Made by a program: the position numbers and the translations under genes
Shown: positions 35,440 to 44,815 of the stretch, piece after piece
Layout: the number at the start of each line of letters is the position of its first letter
Position numbering within the stretch: position 1 is the first letter of the stretch
Notes under the pieces: model-generated
What the model was told of the DNA's origin: nothing
Databases searched by the model: none
What the model saw: the letters and a program-made list of their open reading frames with translations, nothing else
Source: Listeria_A hofi
GTDB lineage: Bacteria > Bacillota > Bacilli > Lactobacillales > Listeriaceae
Reading direction: 5' to 3'
Length of the DNA stretch: 63,087 bases
Assembly (NCBI RefSeq): GCF_963575615.1
Contig: NZ_CAUYTL010000015.1
Coordinates: 1-63,087, forward strand

Positions 35440-36733
35440 CTATTTTTTCCTTCTCATTATTGATTTCACTGCCTTTTTGCTTTTCATTGAGTATAAATTT
35501 TTCAGTAATAGAAATTATGTTTACTCTATTTTATTCGTCTATTCCATGAGCCTACTATTAACCTTGTTTTCTTACAATACTGTAGTTCCCACTATGCTAT
35601 CCATCATAATACTACCTATATTATCTATAGCTATCTTTTATCACGCTTTTAGAAACCTCTATAAGGTGTTGCTGATGCTTTTATTTCGAACATTAGCGAT
35701 TAGCTTGACGTGGGCCATTACTCTTGATTCTAAGTATTTATACCATAAACTTTTTTTGAATCAAGATTATCTGTATTATCCAAAAGCGAACTTAAACAAT
35801 GCTATTCCACATTTATTTGTTCTCTCTACAATCATTACAACCATTCTTCTTCTTGACCGGAAATATGTTTTTTTAGACACCTTAGTACAGGTTAATAAAA
35901 AACATACACTACTGGCCATTTTTCTAATAATAGGGGCGTGCTCCATTATGATCCCACATTACATGCTTGCTCCCCCTTCCGTATCATTATATATATATAC
36001 CGAATTATTGTGGTACACCTACATTGCTTTTCTATTCGCGACGATTTATTTTACACACATAAAATCCAGTATTACTACCAAATTAGACATTTTGAGTATG
36101 GAATATCAAAAAAATTTAGAATCTATCGAACGTACAAAAGAATTTAAACATGACTATAGAGGCCTACTCATGACATTGTCCGTTCACCTCGAAAATAACC
36201 AGACAGAAGATGCCTTAAATTTGCTTAATAAAATAAAAGCCTACTCTAGAACTCACCTGCCCTCACATCAAATTGAATATATTCAACTGATTAATAATAT
36301 TCCTATTCAAAGTGTTTTATTGACCAAATTAAAGCTGGCAGATGAGTTAGATATACCTGTTGAAATAGACTGCAATACCATTCTCCTAGGTAACATTGAC
36401 TTATTCGATTTCCTACGAATGCTCAATATACTACTCGATAATGCAATTGAAGAATGTACAGATCAAACCTGTCCACTCATTCAAGTGTATTTAAAAGAAT
36501 TTAAGGATGCAGTCACCTTGCAAGTAGAAAATAGTGTATCTGACGAGAAGCTACAAATACCTCTATCTAAATTCACAGAAAAAAACTATTCTACCAAAGG
36601 AGCCAATCGTGGCAAAGGGTTATTTAACTTGACAAAGCTAGCTGCTAAATACACAAATGTCTTTGTCCAATTTCAAGTCAACTCCGTAAAAAAAACATTT
36701 CAAGCAAGCATTGTTGTAAAAAAGTATCACTAG
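35429..36733 (+). CDS. AgrC/ComD-like GHKL sensor kinase
   Basis: From the ATG at 35429 (GGTGA upstream) the protein has about 434 residues: six or seven membrane helices (about 1-215) and a cytosolic GHKL kinase domain with the phospho-acceptor His in FKHDYRGLL (near 245), an N box ILLDNAIEE (near 345) and a G box GANRGKGLFNL (near 398). Kinases of this form sense secreted peptides. No agrB-like processing gene or agrD-like peptide gene is present nearby, so the signal is either encoded elsewhere or is not an Agr peptide. It ends before a clear terminator. Confidence 0.9.
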   Translation: MQVNYFFLLIIDFTAFLLFIEYKFFSNRNYVYSILFVYSMSLLLTLFSYNTVVPTMLSIIILPILSIAIFYHAFRNLYKVLLMLLFRTLAISLTWAITLDSKYLYHKLFLNQDYLYYPKANLNNAIPHLFVLSTIITTILLLDRKYVFLDTLVQVNKKHTLLAIFLIIGACSIMIPHYMLAPPSVSLYIYTELLWYTYIAFLFATIYFTHIKSSITTKLDILSMEYQKNLESIERTKEFKHDYRGLLMTLSVHLENNQTEDALNLLNKIKAYSRTHLPSHQIEYIQLINNIPIQSVLLTKLKLADELDIPVEIDCNTILLGNIDLFDFLRMLNILLDNAIEECTDQTCPLIQVYLKEFKDAVTLQVENSVSDEKLQIPLSKFTEKNYSTKGANRGKGLFNLTKLAAKYTNVFVQFQVNSVKKTFQASIVVKKYH

Positions 36734-36821
36734 ATATTCAAAGAAATTTAACACGTATATGTATTTTTCGAGATAGGCGGCCGTATGAATTTTAAGTGCG
36801 ATTCAGCCTGCTACATAACTA

Positions 36822-36857
36822 AAGATGCCTACCACCAATTATGGCTATAGGCATCTT
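36822..36857 (+). terminator. Terminator of the two-component operon
   Basis: AAGATGCCTA pairs with TAGGCATCTT and is followed by CTTTTTATCG. Confidence 0.85.
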
Positions 36858-36896
36858 CTTTTTATCGTTTTAGTTTCATCGTAATCTTGAGCACAA

Positions 36897-37322
36897 CTAC
36901 TGATTGCTTAACTTCACAAGCTCAATCCCTGCTTTATCCCACATCTCGTTCATCATATCATAATATCTATCATCCATCGCAACATCTACAAGCATTTTTG
37001 TCTGGTTTCCCACTGGTTCAAATATATAGTGTTCCAGCATATCTGCAAATTCGGCAACTTCAACATATTTCCCATCATTGATTTCACCTAAAAAGGCGAA
37101 TCTAATTTCTTTTTCTGGTTCAAAAACAACTACTTTAGAAACTAAGCCATTACCCTCTGGATCAACAAAGTTAACGGTTTCATTAAGTCCCATATCACCC
37201 GTATAAGTTGATCCTTCATGAAAAGCATTTGCCCACTTTTCATATTTATTGCGGTCGACAATTAATTGCCAAGCCTCTTCAAGTCCGCAATCAAGCATGA
37301 ACTCTTTTTTTATGTGCTTCAT
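36897..37322 (-). CDS. SRPBCC-domain (START-like) protein
   Basis: The 141-residue protein begins HIKKEFMLDCGLEEAWQLIVD and has the beta-rich cavity fold of the AHSA1/SRPBCC superfamily, closing with a long C-terminal helix. Such proteins bind small hydrophobic ligands; the ligand is unknown. GGAGG lies before the ATG. It appears to be a single-gene unit. Confidence 0.82.
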   Translation of the reverse strand: MKHIKKEFMLDCGLEEAWQLIVDRNKYEKWANAFHEGSTYTGDMGLNETVNFVDPEGNGLVSKVVVFEPEKEIRFAFLGEINDGKYVEVAEFADMLEHYIFEPVGNQTKMLVDVAMDDRYYDMMNEMWDKAGIELVKLSNQ

Positions 37323-37489
37323 TATAAAAAGCCTCCTTTTCCATATTGTCTTAAATCAATACCTGTTTATATTGTAGTGCATTCAACCTGTACTAACAAG
37401 CGATAAGATGATGTTATTGTATCAAATTGCAGAGTACGCTATACTTTAAATATAACAATTTATATAGTTCAGAAATGGAGAGATAGTGA

Positions 37490-37759
37490 ATGGCAAAAAC
37501 ACCACAGTGCCAAAGTTGCGGCATACCTATGAGCACACCAGAAGCATTTGGTACCGAAAAAAGCGGTACACGTTCGGAAAAATATTGTTTGAAATGTTAC
37601 GAAAATGGTGAGTGGACTAATCCTGATGCAACATTTGATGAGTTTTACGAAATCAGCTTAAAAGGGTTTCAAGAATCTGATATGAGTAAAATCGGAAAAT
37701 TTTTCCTTAATAAAATGTATACTAAAAAATTCTTGAAAAAGTTGGAGCGTTGGCGCTAG
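37490..37759 (+). CDS. Putative zinc-ribbon protein
   Basis: The 89-residue protein has two Cys pairs (CQSCGIPM near 7 and YCLKCYENG near 33) that can bind zinc, followed by a helical tail with basic residues. It matches the 'putative zinc ribbon' family common in Firmicutes, whose role is unknown. GGAG precedes the ATG, and a long terminator palindrome follows. Confidence 0.85.
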   Translation: MAKTPQCQSCGIPMSTPEAFGTEKSGTRSEKYCLKCYENGEWTNPDATFDEFYEISLKGFQESDMSKIGKFFLNKMYTKKFLKKLERWR

Positions 37760-37789
37760 CAAATTGGTATACCAAATTGTACACAAATA

Positions 37790-37853
37790 AAACATACTAA
37801 TACTAGTAGGTAGTACCACGGCCATGGTCTTGCCTACTAATATTAGTATGTTT
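37790..37853 (+). terminator. Long palindromic terminator
   Basis: A stem of about 21 bp with one mismatch (AAACATACTAATA... against ...TATTAGTATGTTT) surrounds an inner ACCA/TGGT stem and is followed by TT. It is unusually long for a simple terminator and almost perfectly symmetric. Confidence 0.75.
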
Positions 37854-38133
37854 TTAGCTACTTTTATTGTGGAGATAATAAACTACAAAAATATTTGGAT
37901 GCCCAGCCAGAATAATAGTCAGTAATCGATTTAGCATAATAGCATGCTTTGCAGACTATCTCTTTGTAAGAGTATCAACCTAGTATTTGAACTACGGTGT
38001 AAAGTAAACGATATTCAGTAACGTGTACTTCGGTCTCGCTATTTTGTCAATTAATAAATCTTGATATATAACAAAACTAATGGAAATAACATCGATACTG
38101 TGCTTATTATCATTCCCTAGCTGGAATAACTTG
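37854..38133. other. Gene-free stretch
   Basis: AT-rich sequence with stops in all frames and no clear structure. It lies between the zinc-ribbon gene and a decayed gene. Confidence 0.5.
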
Positions 38134-38385
38134 TTAATTTTTATTCAATTCTTGATATCACTTACACACTTTGGCAAATTCTTCATCAGTTACACCATGC
38201 TACTATCTGTTATAATAAGCTACCCTGCTCTCTAACAATCGCTCACTTAACACCAAAATCTCACTTGTAACAATCGACGCATTGTTAACGCCTGTAGTGA
38301 TAAGCAGTCGATTTTTCTTTATTATTAATCGAAGAATCTTGTGGGTGCAATAAAATCATGCAGTCTGCAACACCCGGTCTGATAG
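38134..38385 (-). pseudogene. Decayed gene remnant, unidentified
   Basis: On the minus strand one frame reads GVADCMILLHPQDSS and a second, shifted by one base, continues as TTGVNNASIVTSEILVLSE, then ESRVAYYNR, two stops, HGVTDEEFAKVCK, one stop and YQELNKN before a final TAA. The amino-acid texture is that of a real protein end broken by a frameshift and three stop codons. I cannot name the family. It lies downstream of, and in the same direction as, the isochorismatase-like gene, and may once have been its operon partner. Confidence 0.5.
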
Positions 38386-38487
38386 AACACAAAACAAAAA
38401 AGTATACTATTTCATCCCAGAATTAAATTCAATTCCGGGATGAAATTTTGTATCCGCTTTCTTAAATAGCTTTAATCACATATTAAT

Positions 38488-39129
38488 TTAATGTTGTTTA
38501 CTCAAGTCTCTTTGGGCAGCATCATAACTTGCCACTACATCCGAATAAGCAGGCAGATGTTTCGATAACAATTTTCCAAATCCATCTATATCATTTCTCC
38601 AATCCCTTTGAAGTTCACCTGCTACACTAAACCAGTTCATCAATTCTGCACCTGCTGTTAGCATTCTTAGTAACACAGCATCAGCCACTTGTTTACTTAC
38701 CGTCCCAGAAGCATCTGAAACAACAAACACTTCATATCCTTCGTTTAAGGCTGAAAGTGTCGGGAAAGAAACACAAATATCCGTTACGACTCCAGCTATA
38801 ATTAACTGCTTACGCCCAGTATCTTTAATGGCTTGTACAAATTCTTCGTTATCCCATGCGTTAATCTCCCCTAGTCGCGGTATATTCACAGCATTTGAGA
38901 GATTTTCTGTAATATAAGGAATTAACGGCCCATTAGGTCCGTGCTCAAAACTTGTTGTCACAATGGTTGGTAAATCAAAGAAATTTGCCATATCTACTAA
39001 AGCTTCGATATTTTGATGAAATGCATCAGATTCATAATCTCGTACTAAACCTGAAATTAAACCCGTTTGATGATCAACTAACAACATAACTGCATCTTCT
39101 CTTCTTATTCTTTTATACAAATCTTGCAT
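38488..39129 (-). CDS. Isochorismatase-family cysteine hydrolase (YcaC-like)
   Basis: The 213-residue protein has the catalytic Asp in LLVDHQTGL (near 19), the nucleophile Cys in VVTDICVSFPT (near 117), and the YcaC-like TTSFEHGPNGPLIP segment (near 58). These enzymes hydrolyse small amides or esters, but YcaC-like substrates are mostly unknown. AAACGGAGG lies upstream of the ATG. The decayed gene that follows suggests part of a former pathway has been lost. Confidence 0.88.
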   Translation of the reverse strand: MQDLYKRIRREDAVMLLVDHQTGLISGLVRDYESDAFHQNIEALVDMANFFDLPTIVTTSFEHGPNGPLIPYITENLSNAVNIPRLGEINAWDNEEFVQAIKDTGRKQLIIAGVVTDICVSFPTLSALNEGYEVFVVSDASGTVSKQVADAVLLRMLTAGAELMNWFSVAGELQRDWRNDIDGFGKLLSKHLPAYSDVVASYDAAQRDLSKQH

Positions 39130-39325
39130 AAAAAAAACCTCCGTTTCCTATTTTTATTTGTGAATCATTAAACAATATAACATTGTTGTTTCAGAATGTC
39201 AAATATTTCACATTAAAAATATACCAATTTGATATAGTGAAGTTACAATTATATCACAAAACACACGAGGCCAAAACAAGCTCACATGTATTTCAATCAG
39301 AAGAGCCGTATGGCTTTTTGCTTAC

Positions 39326-39814
39326 TTACTCATCTCGCTTTTTCGGTTTGAAAAGGAACATTCCGACCCCAAGTAAAATAATTCCGATAATCAATAAATC
39401 CATCGAATCAGAATCGCCCGTCTCTGGTAATATTCCATTCTTTCCGTTATAGCTACCTTTATAGTTCACAAAATCCGCTAACTTGATTGCTCCTAAATTC
39501 TTCATGAATTCCGCTATAATTTCAAACGATTGTGCCTTTTTATTTAAAATATAGCCAGCTGGAGCCTGAACTTCCTTGATTTCATATTTCTCAGGAGCCA
39601 ACCTATCAAAATAATATCCGCCTTCCCCATTTGTCTTTAGCGCTTTTGTTACACTTTGGTTTACTTGATTTTCGTTCACACCGCTCACAAGAATAAACTC
39701 AAAAGTTGTTGTTAGCTTCTTTCCACTCTCATCTGGTATCGCATAACTAATTTGTGGGACAAATAACTGTAGTATGATTGCTGACACACATATCAAGGCT
39801 AATATTGTTTTCAT
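39326..39814 (-). CDS. Small LPXTG surface protein with one SpaA/CnaB-like domain
   Basis: The ATG at 39814, downstream of GGAGGG, gives a 162-residue protein. It has a signal peptide to about residue 25, a single prealbumin-like domain (about 30-115) with the hallmark YEIKEVQAPAGYILN, a short linker, the sortase motif LPETG (near 130), a hydrophobic helix and a KPKKRDE tail. It should be covalently attached to peptidoglycan by sortase A. Such a short single-domain protein resembles one unit of a pilin or adhesin. No pilus sortase is nearby. Confidence 0.88.
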   Translation of the reverse strand: MKTILALICVSAIILQLFVPQISYAIPDESGKKLTTTFEFILVSGVNENQVNQSVTKALKTNGEGGYYFDRLAPEKYEIKEVQAPAGYILNKKAQSFEIIAEFMKNLGAIKLADFVNYKGSYNGKNGILPETGDSDSMDLLIIGIILLGVGMFLFKPKKRDE

Positions 39815-40029
39815 TGATGCATCTCCCTCCTTACATTTCAATTGATATATTTAATAGCTATATACCCTATCTTCGTCGTATATTAACTGAAGGTTAACTT
39901 ATCAAGTAGATTTATTTTTATACATGATTCAACTCTCCAATTTTTTTGCTTCAATAATGTTTCATCGCTCTTTTAAGGTGGTATTGTCTATTAATAATTT
40001 ACAAAATATAGTTTGAAGGAGTGATTGTC

Positions 40030-40263
40030 ATGTCTGCCAAGAAAATATCTGAAGCAATGTCCCAACAATACAAGGAGCTTGAGAATGAAAGAATCGTTAT
40101 GGATATGTTCATCGACTGTTTCATGACAATGCTCGCACAGAAACAACGGATGGAACGTATCCAAAATGAGATTGATCTTGCTTTAGAAACTCAAAATAAA
40201 GAGCGTTTTTATCGTTTGACTACACGTATGAAACGCCTTGAAGAGGAGCAATTTCATATGTGA
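40030..40263 (+). CDS. IDEAL-domain protein
   Basis: The ATG at 40030, eight bases after AAGGAG, gives a 77-residue, largely helical protein. Its second half (EIDLALETQNKERFYRL) matches the IDEAL domain of Bacillales, found in small proteins and adaptors of unknown or regulatory function. It forms a single-gene unit ending in a bidirectional terminator. Confidence 0.8.
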   Translation: MSAKKISEAMSQQYKELENERIVMDMFIDCFMTMLAQKQRMERIQNEIDLALETQNKERFYRLTTRMKRLEEEQFHM

Positions 40264-40267
40264 TGCC

Positions 40268-40313
40268 AAAAGAGTGTATCAAATGGTTTTTAAGCCATTC
40301 GATACACTCTTTT
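40268..40313. terminator. Bidirectional terminator
   Basis: AAAAGAGTGTATC and GATACACTCTTTT pair perfectly, extended by AATGG/CCATT, between two convergent genes. Confidence 0.9.
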
Positions 40314-40746
40314 ATTTGACTACCATTACATTACATGGGGCGTGATTAACAACGTATGCAGTCGTTGAGCCAATCAGTGTTCTTTCAATGGTTCCTCTTC
40401 CTGTTGCTCCGATAACGATTAAGTCGATGTTATTTTCTTTTGCAAATTCGATAATGCTGCGTTTCGGATCTCCGTGTACCGTTTCGTTTTTGAATGCTAT
40501 GTCTGAATCAAGTGTCGCAGTCATGCTTTCCAGCCTTTTTTCAGCTAAGGCACGATAGACATCATCCATTTCTGGACGTACATTGAGTGATAAGTAAAGC
40601 TCGTCATTATTTGGCATGATTTCTTGAATAACTGTAAAAAAGACCAAACTAGCATTTTCTAATTTCGCGATACGGATGGCTTCTTGAAAGGCATCATTGG
40701 ACTGATCTGAGCCATCGATAGCTACTAAAATTTGTTTATCTGTCAT
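40312..40746 (-). CDS. Universal stress protein (UspA family)
   Basis: The 144-residue protein starts ILVAIDGSDQSNDAF and has the ATP-binding signature GATGRGTIERTLIGSTTAYV near 115-135, so it is of the nucleotide-binding Usp type. It supports survival under stress or starvation; its partner is unknown. It lies 50 bases downstream of the TVP38-like gene in the same direction. Confidence 0.94.
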   Translation of the reverse strand: MTDKQILVAIDGSDQSNDAFQEAIRIAKLENASLVFFTVIQEIMPNNDELYLSLNVRPEMDDVYRALAEKRLESMTATLDSDIAFKNETVHGDPKRSIIEFAKENNIDLIVIGATGRGTIERTLIGSTTAYVVNHAPCNVMVVK

Positions 40747-40796
40747 TTCATTTCACTCGCTCTCTTTATTTTATATTCTTGTTACAATCAATGTGA

Positions 40797-41468
40797 TTAT
40801 GCACTGATTCTTGCTTGCCTTTTATGGATAAATCTCAGTAAAACTACGAGTAAGGCAACACAAACAATAGATAAGATCGCAATTTTAGTATTTCCTTTTA
40901 GTAGCGCATCTCCTCCAAATGCATATAGGAATGAAGTAGGTAAAACACCGAATGTAATCGCTAGCAAAAGTGATTTTAGTGGTAATCTTAATTTGACTGC
41001 TGTGTAGTTCACGATAACGGATGGGAGTATTGGAATCATGTAACCCGCTGTGATGCCAAAGAGCGGCTTTTTCATGCGTGAAATATTAGCTATGAATTCG
41101 TCCGATCTGTTTGCTTTTTTGGATATTCCAAATTTACGTAACATGATAATCACGATGAAATTTCCTAATATATTTCCGGTGGCATTCATCAGAACACCTA
41201 TCCATGGACCGAAGCTCACACCTATAAGAATACCGATTACTGAGTTAGGAACACCAGGAATAGCGCACATGACGGCTGTCAAAACTACTAGTAGCAAGGC
41301 ATCTTTTAACTTATGGCTACGAATGCTTTCCATCAGCTGTGTTCTATCTGCATCCGGATCAAAGAATAGTTTAAAATCAGCAGAATAATCCTTGTAGATA
41401 ATGTATCCTAATATGATAATAGCGATGATACCTAACACAATAAATATTACTTTGAGACGGATATTCAT
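40797..41468 (-). CDS. TVP38/TMEM64 (VTT domain) membrane protein
   Basis: The 223-residue protein has about five or six membrane helices and the VTT/SNARE-associated core: PGVPNSVIGILIGVSFGPWIG (near 72-92), GNILGNFIVI, and PILPSVIVNYTAVKLRLP near 145-163. Relatives act as lipid scramblase-like or undecaprenyl-phosphate/phospholipid transport proteins; the exact role here is unknown. GGGAGGG lies upstream of the ATG. Confidence 0.88.
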   Translation of the reverse strand: MNIRLKVIFIVLGIIAIIILGYIIYKDYSADFKLFFDPDADRTQLMESIRSHKLKDALLLVVLTAVMCAIPGVPNSVIGILIGVSFGPWIGVLMNATGNILGNFIVIIMLRKFGISKKANRSDEFIANISRMKKPLFGITAGYMIPILPSVIVNYTAVKLRLPLKSLLLAITFGVLPTSFLYAFGGDALLKGNTKIAILSIVCVALLVVLLRFIHKRQARISA

Positions 41469-41550
41469 GTTTCCCTCCCCTTTTTCCCTCTACAACTCCA
41501 ATTATAGCTCGACATTTTGTACTTAGCAAATTCGAAACGCGACTTCTTGA

Positions 41551-43059
41551 TTACTGTACTTTCTCTTTTTTTCGGAAGCCATTTGGCGTGTATCCAGTAT
41601 ATTTTTTGAATTGGCGGTAAAAGTAAGCCATGTCGGTGTAGCCTGATTCTTCAGCAATGGCTGTCACGGGCTGCTTCGTTGTGAGCAACACTTCTTTTGC
41701 GTGGTTAACTCGATATTGGTTTAAGTAATCTGTGAAATGACTACCGACTTCTTTTTGAAAAAGTTGACCGAGATAAACGGCATTAATGTGGAACTTGGCG
41801 CCCAGTGTTTTGAGGGACATGCCTTCTGTGAAATGCTCAGTGATGTGAGACATGATTTTCTGGATAATCGGACTTTTGCTATTGTCATCGTGCTGATTGC
41901 GATCGAAAAATGGGTGGATTAGTTCCAGCATCGTTGTTTTGAGTTCACACGGGGTTGCCGCACCATCTAGTTGCCGAATCGCCTTTAGTAGCTGTTCGGG
42001 ATCGGATTCGGACATCATTAATGCGACTTCGCTAAGTACTCGTATGATTTGGTGTGGATCACTTTCGTAAAGATGCGCATCCCATTCATTGAAGAATTGA
42101 TCGAGCCAAGCGAGTGTTTTTTCTTTTTCTTGCAAAACAAGGGCGCGCGCTAATTGATGTTGACTGAAATTTGGGCGCCAGCGATGTGGTAAAATCTTGT
42201 CGGCTGATATCAGTGTTCCTGGTGAGGAGACGAGTCGTTCTTGGAGTAGCTGCTCAAGCCCGCGGAATGCTTTGGGAAAATAGGCCGTTCCAGTTCCGAC
42301 CTCGCTCATCAAGAAAAAGCATTGCTCCACGCCAATCAAAGCACCAATTTCTTCATATACCGTCGTGATTTGAGCGGCAATTCCTGCATCGTCTTCCGCC
42401 ATCAATCCAATAAGTAGCTCTTCTTCGGGATTCAGCAGCATGAATGGATACTCTGCACGTAAATGACTTTGGAGTTTCTGCCAGCCTTCCGCGGTTCGAT
42501 CTACTTGGCCGTATAGCGGTTGTATCCAAACAAGCGCTGTTCGCATATCCTTCGCGAGCGGCATTTTGTATAGTGCCATCCGTTCTTTCCAATCCTCCAT
42601 TCCAATTCGGTTGTTCAACCAGCGCCAAAGTGCATTATCCCGCAAAATATAGTACGCTTCGTCATCTCCTGTTGCTTGAAAATCTGCTTCCACCTTTTCT
42701 TTAATTTGCGTAATTGTTTCGAGTAATTCCGTTTCGTTTAGCGGTTTGAGTAGGTAGTTTTCAATCCCGATGGCAAGCCCTCTTTTTACGTATTCAAATT
42801 CCTGAAATCCTGACAAAACGATGAACTTTGTCTCAGGTTGCTCTTTTTTCCACGCTTCAATCAACTGCAGGCCGTCCATTTTTGGCATTTTGATGTCTGT
42901 AATCACAAGATCGCATGGCTCATTCGCAAAATGGGCTAGTGCCTCCACCCCGTTTTTGGCGGTTCCTATAATCTCAATCTCTTCATCAAACTCTTGAATC
43001 ACCGCTTGTAAACCTTGCACGATCAGCGGTTCATCATCTACTAAAAGCATTCTCAACAT
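41551..43059 (-). CDS. YesN-like AraC-type response regulator
   Basis: The 502-residue protein has a receiver domain (about 1-120, phospho-acceptor Asp in DLVITDIKMPKMDG near 55), a long middle region and an AraC DNA-binding domain (about 400-500, with GMSLKTLGAKFHINAVYLGQ and YTDMAYFYRQFKKYTGYTP). It is the usual partner of YesM-type kinases that control carbohydrate genes. It overlaps the kinase gene by 26 bases. GGGAGG lies seven bases before the ATG. Likely targets are its own mannosidase operon and perhaps the importer at 16-20 kb. Confidence 0.93.
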   Translation of the reverse strand: MLRMLLVDDEPLIVQGLQAVIQEFDEEIEIIGTAKNGVEALAHFANEPCDLVITDIKMPKMDGLQLIEAWKKEQPETKFIVLSGFQEFEYVKRGLAIGIENYLLKPLNETELLETITQIKEKVEADFQATGDDEAYYILRDNALWRWLNNRIGMEDWKERMALYKMPLAKDMRTALVWIQPLYGQVDRTAEGWQKLQSHLRAEYPFMLLNPEEELLIGLMAEDDAGIAAQITTVYEEIGALIGVEQCFFLMSEVGTGTAYFPKAFRGLEQLLQERLVSSPGTLISADKILPHRWRPNFSQHQLARALVLQEKEKTLAWLDQFFNEWDAHLYESDPHQIIRVLSEVALMMSESDPEQLLKAIRQLDGAATPCELKTTMLELIHPFFDRNQHDDNSKSPIIQKIMSHITEHFTEGMSLKTLGAKFHINAVYLGQLFQKEVGSHFTDYLNQYRVNHAKEVLLTTKQPVTAIAEESGYTDMAYFYRQFKKYTGYTPNGFRKKEKVQ

Positions 43060-44791
43060 AGTTTTTCCTCCCCTCAGATGTGTACGGAACGCGTAGCATC
43101 ACTTCGGTACCCTGGCCTTTGATACTCGTAATCGCTAGTCCGTATTGCTCTCCAAAATAAAGTTGGATGCGGCGGTGAATATTGACAAGTCCAATTCGAC
43201 CTTGCTCGCCTTTTTCACCAGCTAAATCGTTCTTTATTTGGCGCATTTTATCTTCGGTAATCCCACGTCCATCATCACGCATCTTGACCTCGAGTGTATC
43301 ACCGATTCGTTTCACGCTAAATGTGAGACTTGTTCGTTTTTCTTCATGTCGCGCGTATTTGAAGAAATTTTCGACGAGTGGTTGAAGTGTGAACTTTAAA
43401 AATGGATGTTCCAATAATGGTTCTTCGACTTCTAGGAAAAATGGAACTTCTTGTTGGTAGCGAAGTTCCATGAATTGGAGGTATTGGCGGACGTAGTTAA
43501 CCTCGTCGGCGAGCGTGACCATCTCGATGTTGTCAGCGGTATAACGAAGTAGCGTAGATAAATGGTAAATCATGTTACTTGTTACTTTCGCTCCTTCTAG
43601 CCTCGCATGCATCCGAATCGCTTCCAAGGAATTGTACAGGAAATGAGGCTCGACTTGGCCTTGTAGCGCTTTTAATTGTGCTTTCTGTTCCTCGATTTTG
43701 AGCGTATACACTTGCTTAATATAGTCGTTCAGGCTATCACCCATTTTATTGAAACTTTGGCTGATTAGTGTGAGTTCGTCTTCGCGTTCATCGACTGGCA
43801 GCTTAGCGTGGAGCTCACCTTTTTCCATCTGATCCATGCCGTCGATGATGACTTGAATGCGGTTAGAATAACGTCTACTGATGAAAAAATTGACTGCAAT
43901 GGAGATTAGGACAAGAATAACGCCGACGCCGAATAAAGTCCACTGGAGGACAGGGATACCGCCGATTTGGCTTTCTGGGACAATGACTTTACCAAAAACG
44001 CCGGATGCTTGTTCCTCGGTGGTTTGGATGTAGCCGTTGTTATGAAGGTAATCGTTCTCCATGTTTGCGGACGTGATGTTGGGTAGGGTATGATTGCTAT
44101 ACAGCGCTGTTTTTGAGCGGTTTAGCACGGCAAACGTGGATGCTGATTTTGCTTTTGGAATGAGGCCTCTTAAAAATGCTGGATCAGCGTACATCAAAAC
44201 TGTACCAAGCGGTTGAAGCGTACTCGGATCATTAACAACTTGTTTGAAAACGATACTCGATCCGACGCGAAATACATTTTCTTTTTGGGAAACGCTTTGG
44301 AGTAGTCTTTGCTCGCCGTATTTTTCGTAAATTGGTTGCCATTTGCCATAATTTACGGGAAAAGTGTACGTGAATTCTTTGTCCGAGGACACAAGTTGTA
44401 CCGCAATTACATCGTCATCATATGTAAAATAGGACCTTAAAAAACTCTGCAAATCTACACTGTAAAACCCTTGTTTTGCGTAATAATTATCGATATTTTG
44501 TTGGATGTAATCCGCATAATCATGGGTCATCGCAACTTGGACGTCATTCATGAGTTCACTGTTTTTGTAGATTTCCTGTGTCATGGCCACGAGCGCAGCT
44601 TCTTTTCGGTTTACGGCAACAAGTTGCGACTCTGAAACCGCTTTCGTTTCTTGGAGCACCGCATCGACTTTTATGTTTGTGTAGTATTTTGATATGAAAA
44701 ACAATAATAATCCAACGGTGAACAGCGATGTTAAGGAAAAAATCAATAACATTCGCTGAAAGATTCGCCGTTTTAATTTGTTCGCACTCAT
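43034..44791 (-). CDS. YesM-like sensor histidine kinase
   Basis: The protein of about 585 residues has two membrane helices (about 15-35 and 275-298) around an extracellular sensor domain, a HAMP domain (about 300-355), the His-kinase box QGQVEPHFLYNSLEAIRMHA (near 378) and a GHKL ATPase (NFFKYARHEE, DDGRGI, GRIGLVNIHRR). The sensor probably detects the glycan or the loaded binding protein. I chose the ATG at 44791 because an upstream GTG is too close to GGGGG. Confidence 0.93.
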   Translation of the reverse strand: MSANKLKRRIFQRMLLIFSLTSLFTVGLLLFFISKYYTNIKVDAVLQETKAVSESQLVAVNRKEAALVAMTQEIYKNSELMNDVQVAMTHDYADYIQQNIDNYYAKQGFYSVDLQSFLRSYFTYDDDVIAVQLVSSDKEFTYTFPVNYGKWQPIYEKYGEQRLLQSVSQKENVFRVGSSIVFKQVVNDPSTLQPLGTVLMYADPAFLRGLIPKAKSASTFAVLNRSKTALYSNHTLPNITSANMENDYLHNNGYIQTTEEQASGVFGKVIVPESQIGGIPVLQWTLFGVGVILVLISIAVNFFISRRYSNRIQVIIDGMDQMEKGELHAKLPVDEREDELTLISQSFNKMGDSLNDYIKQVYTLKIEEQKAQLKALQGQVEPHFLYNSLEAIRMHARLEGAKVTSNMIYHLSTLLRYTADNIEMVTLADEVNYVRQYLQFMELRYQQEVPFFLEVEEPLLEHPFLKFTLQPLVENFFKYARHEEKRTSLTFSVKRIGDTLEVKMRDDGRGITEDKMRQIKNDLAGEKGEQGRIGLVNIHRRIQLYFGEQYGLAITSIKGQGTEVMLRVPYTSEGRKNYVENAFSR

Positions 44792-44815
44792 TTTAGAAAA
44801 CACCCCCAGTCCCTA

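Noticed and set aside
36785..36850. A 21-codon frame with a CDSAC motif behind the AgrC-like gene, considered as a pheromone
   Set aside because: It runs into the terminator hairpin, is too short for an AgrD-like precursor, and has a poorly spaced ribosome-binding site. Probably chance.
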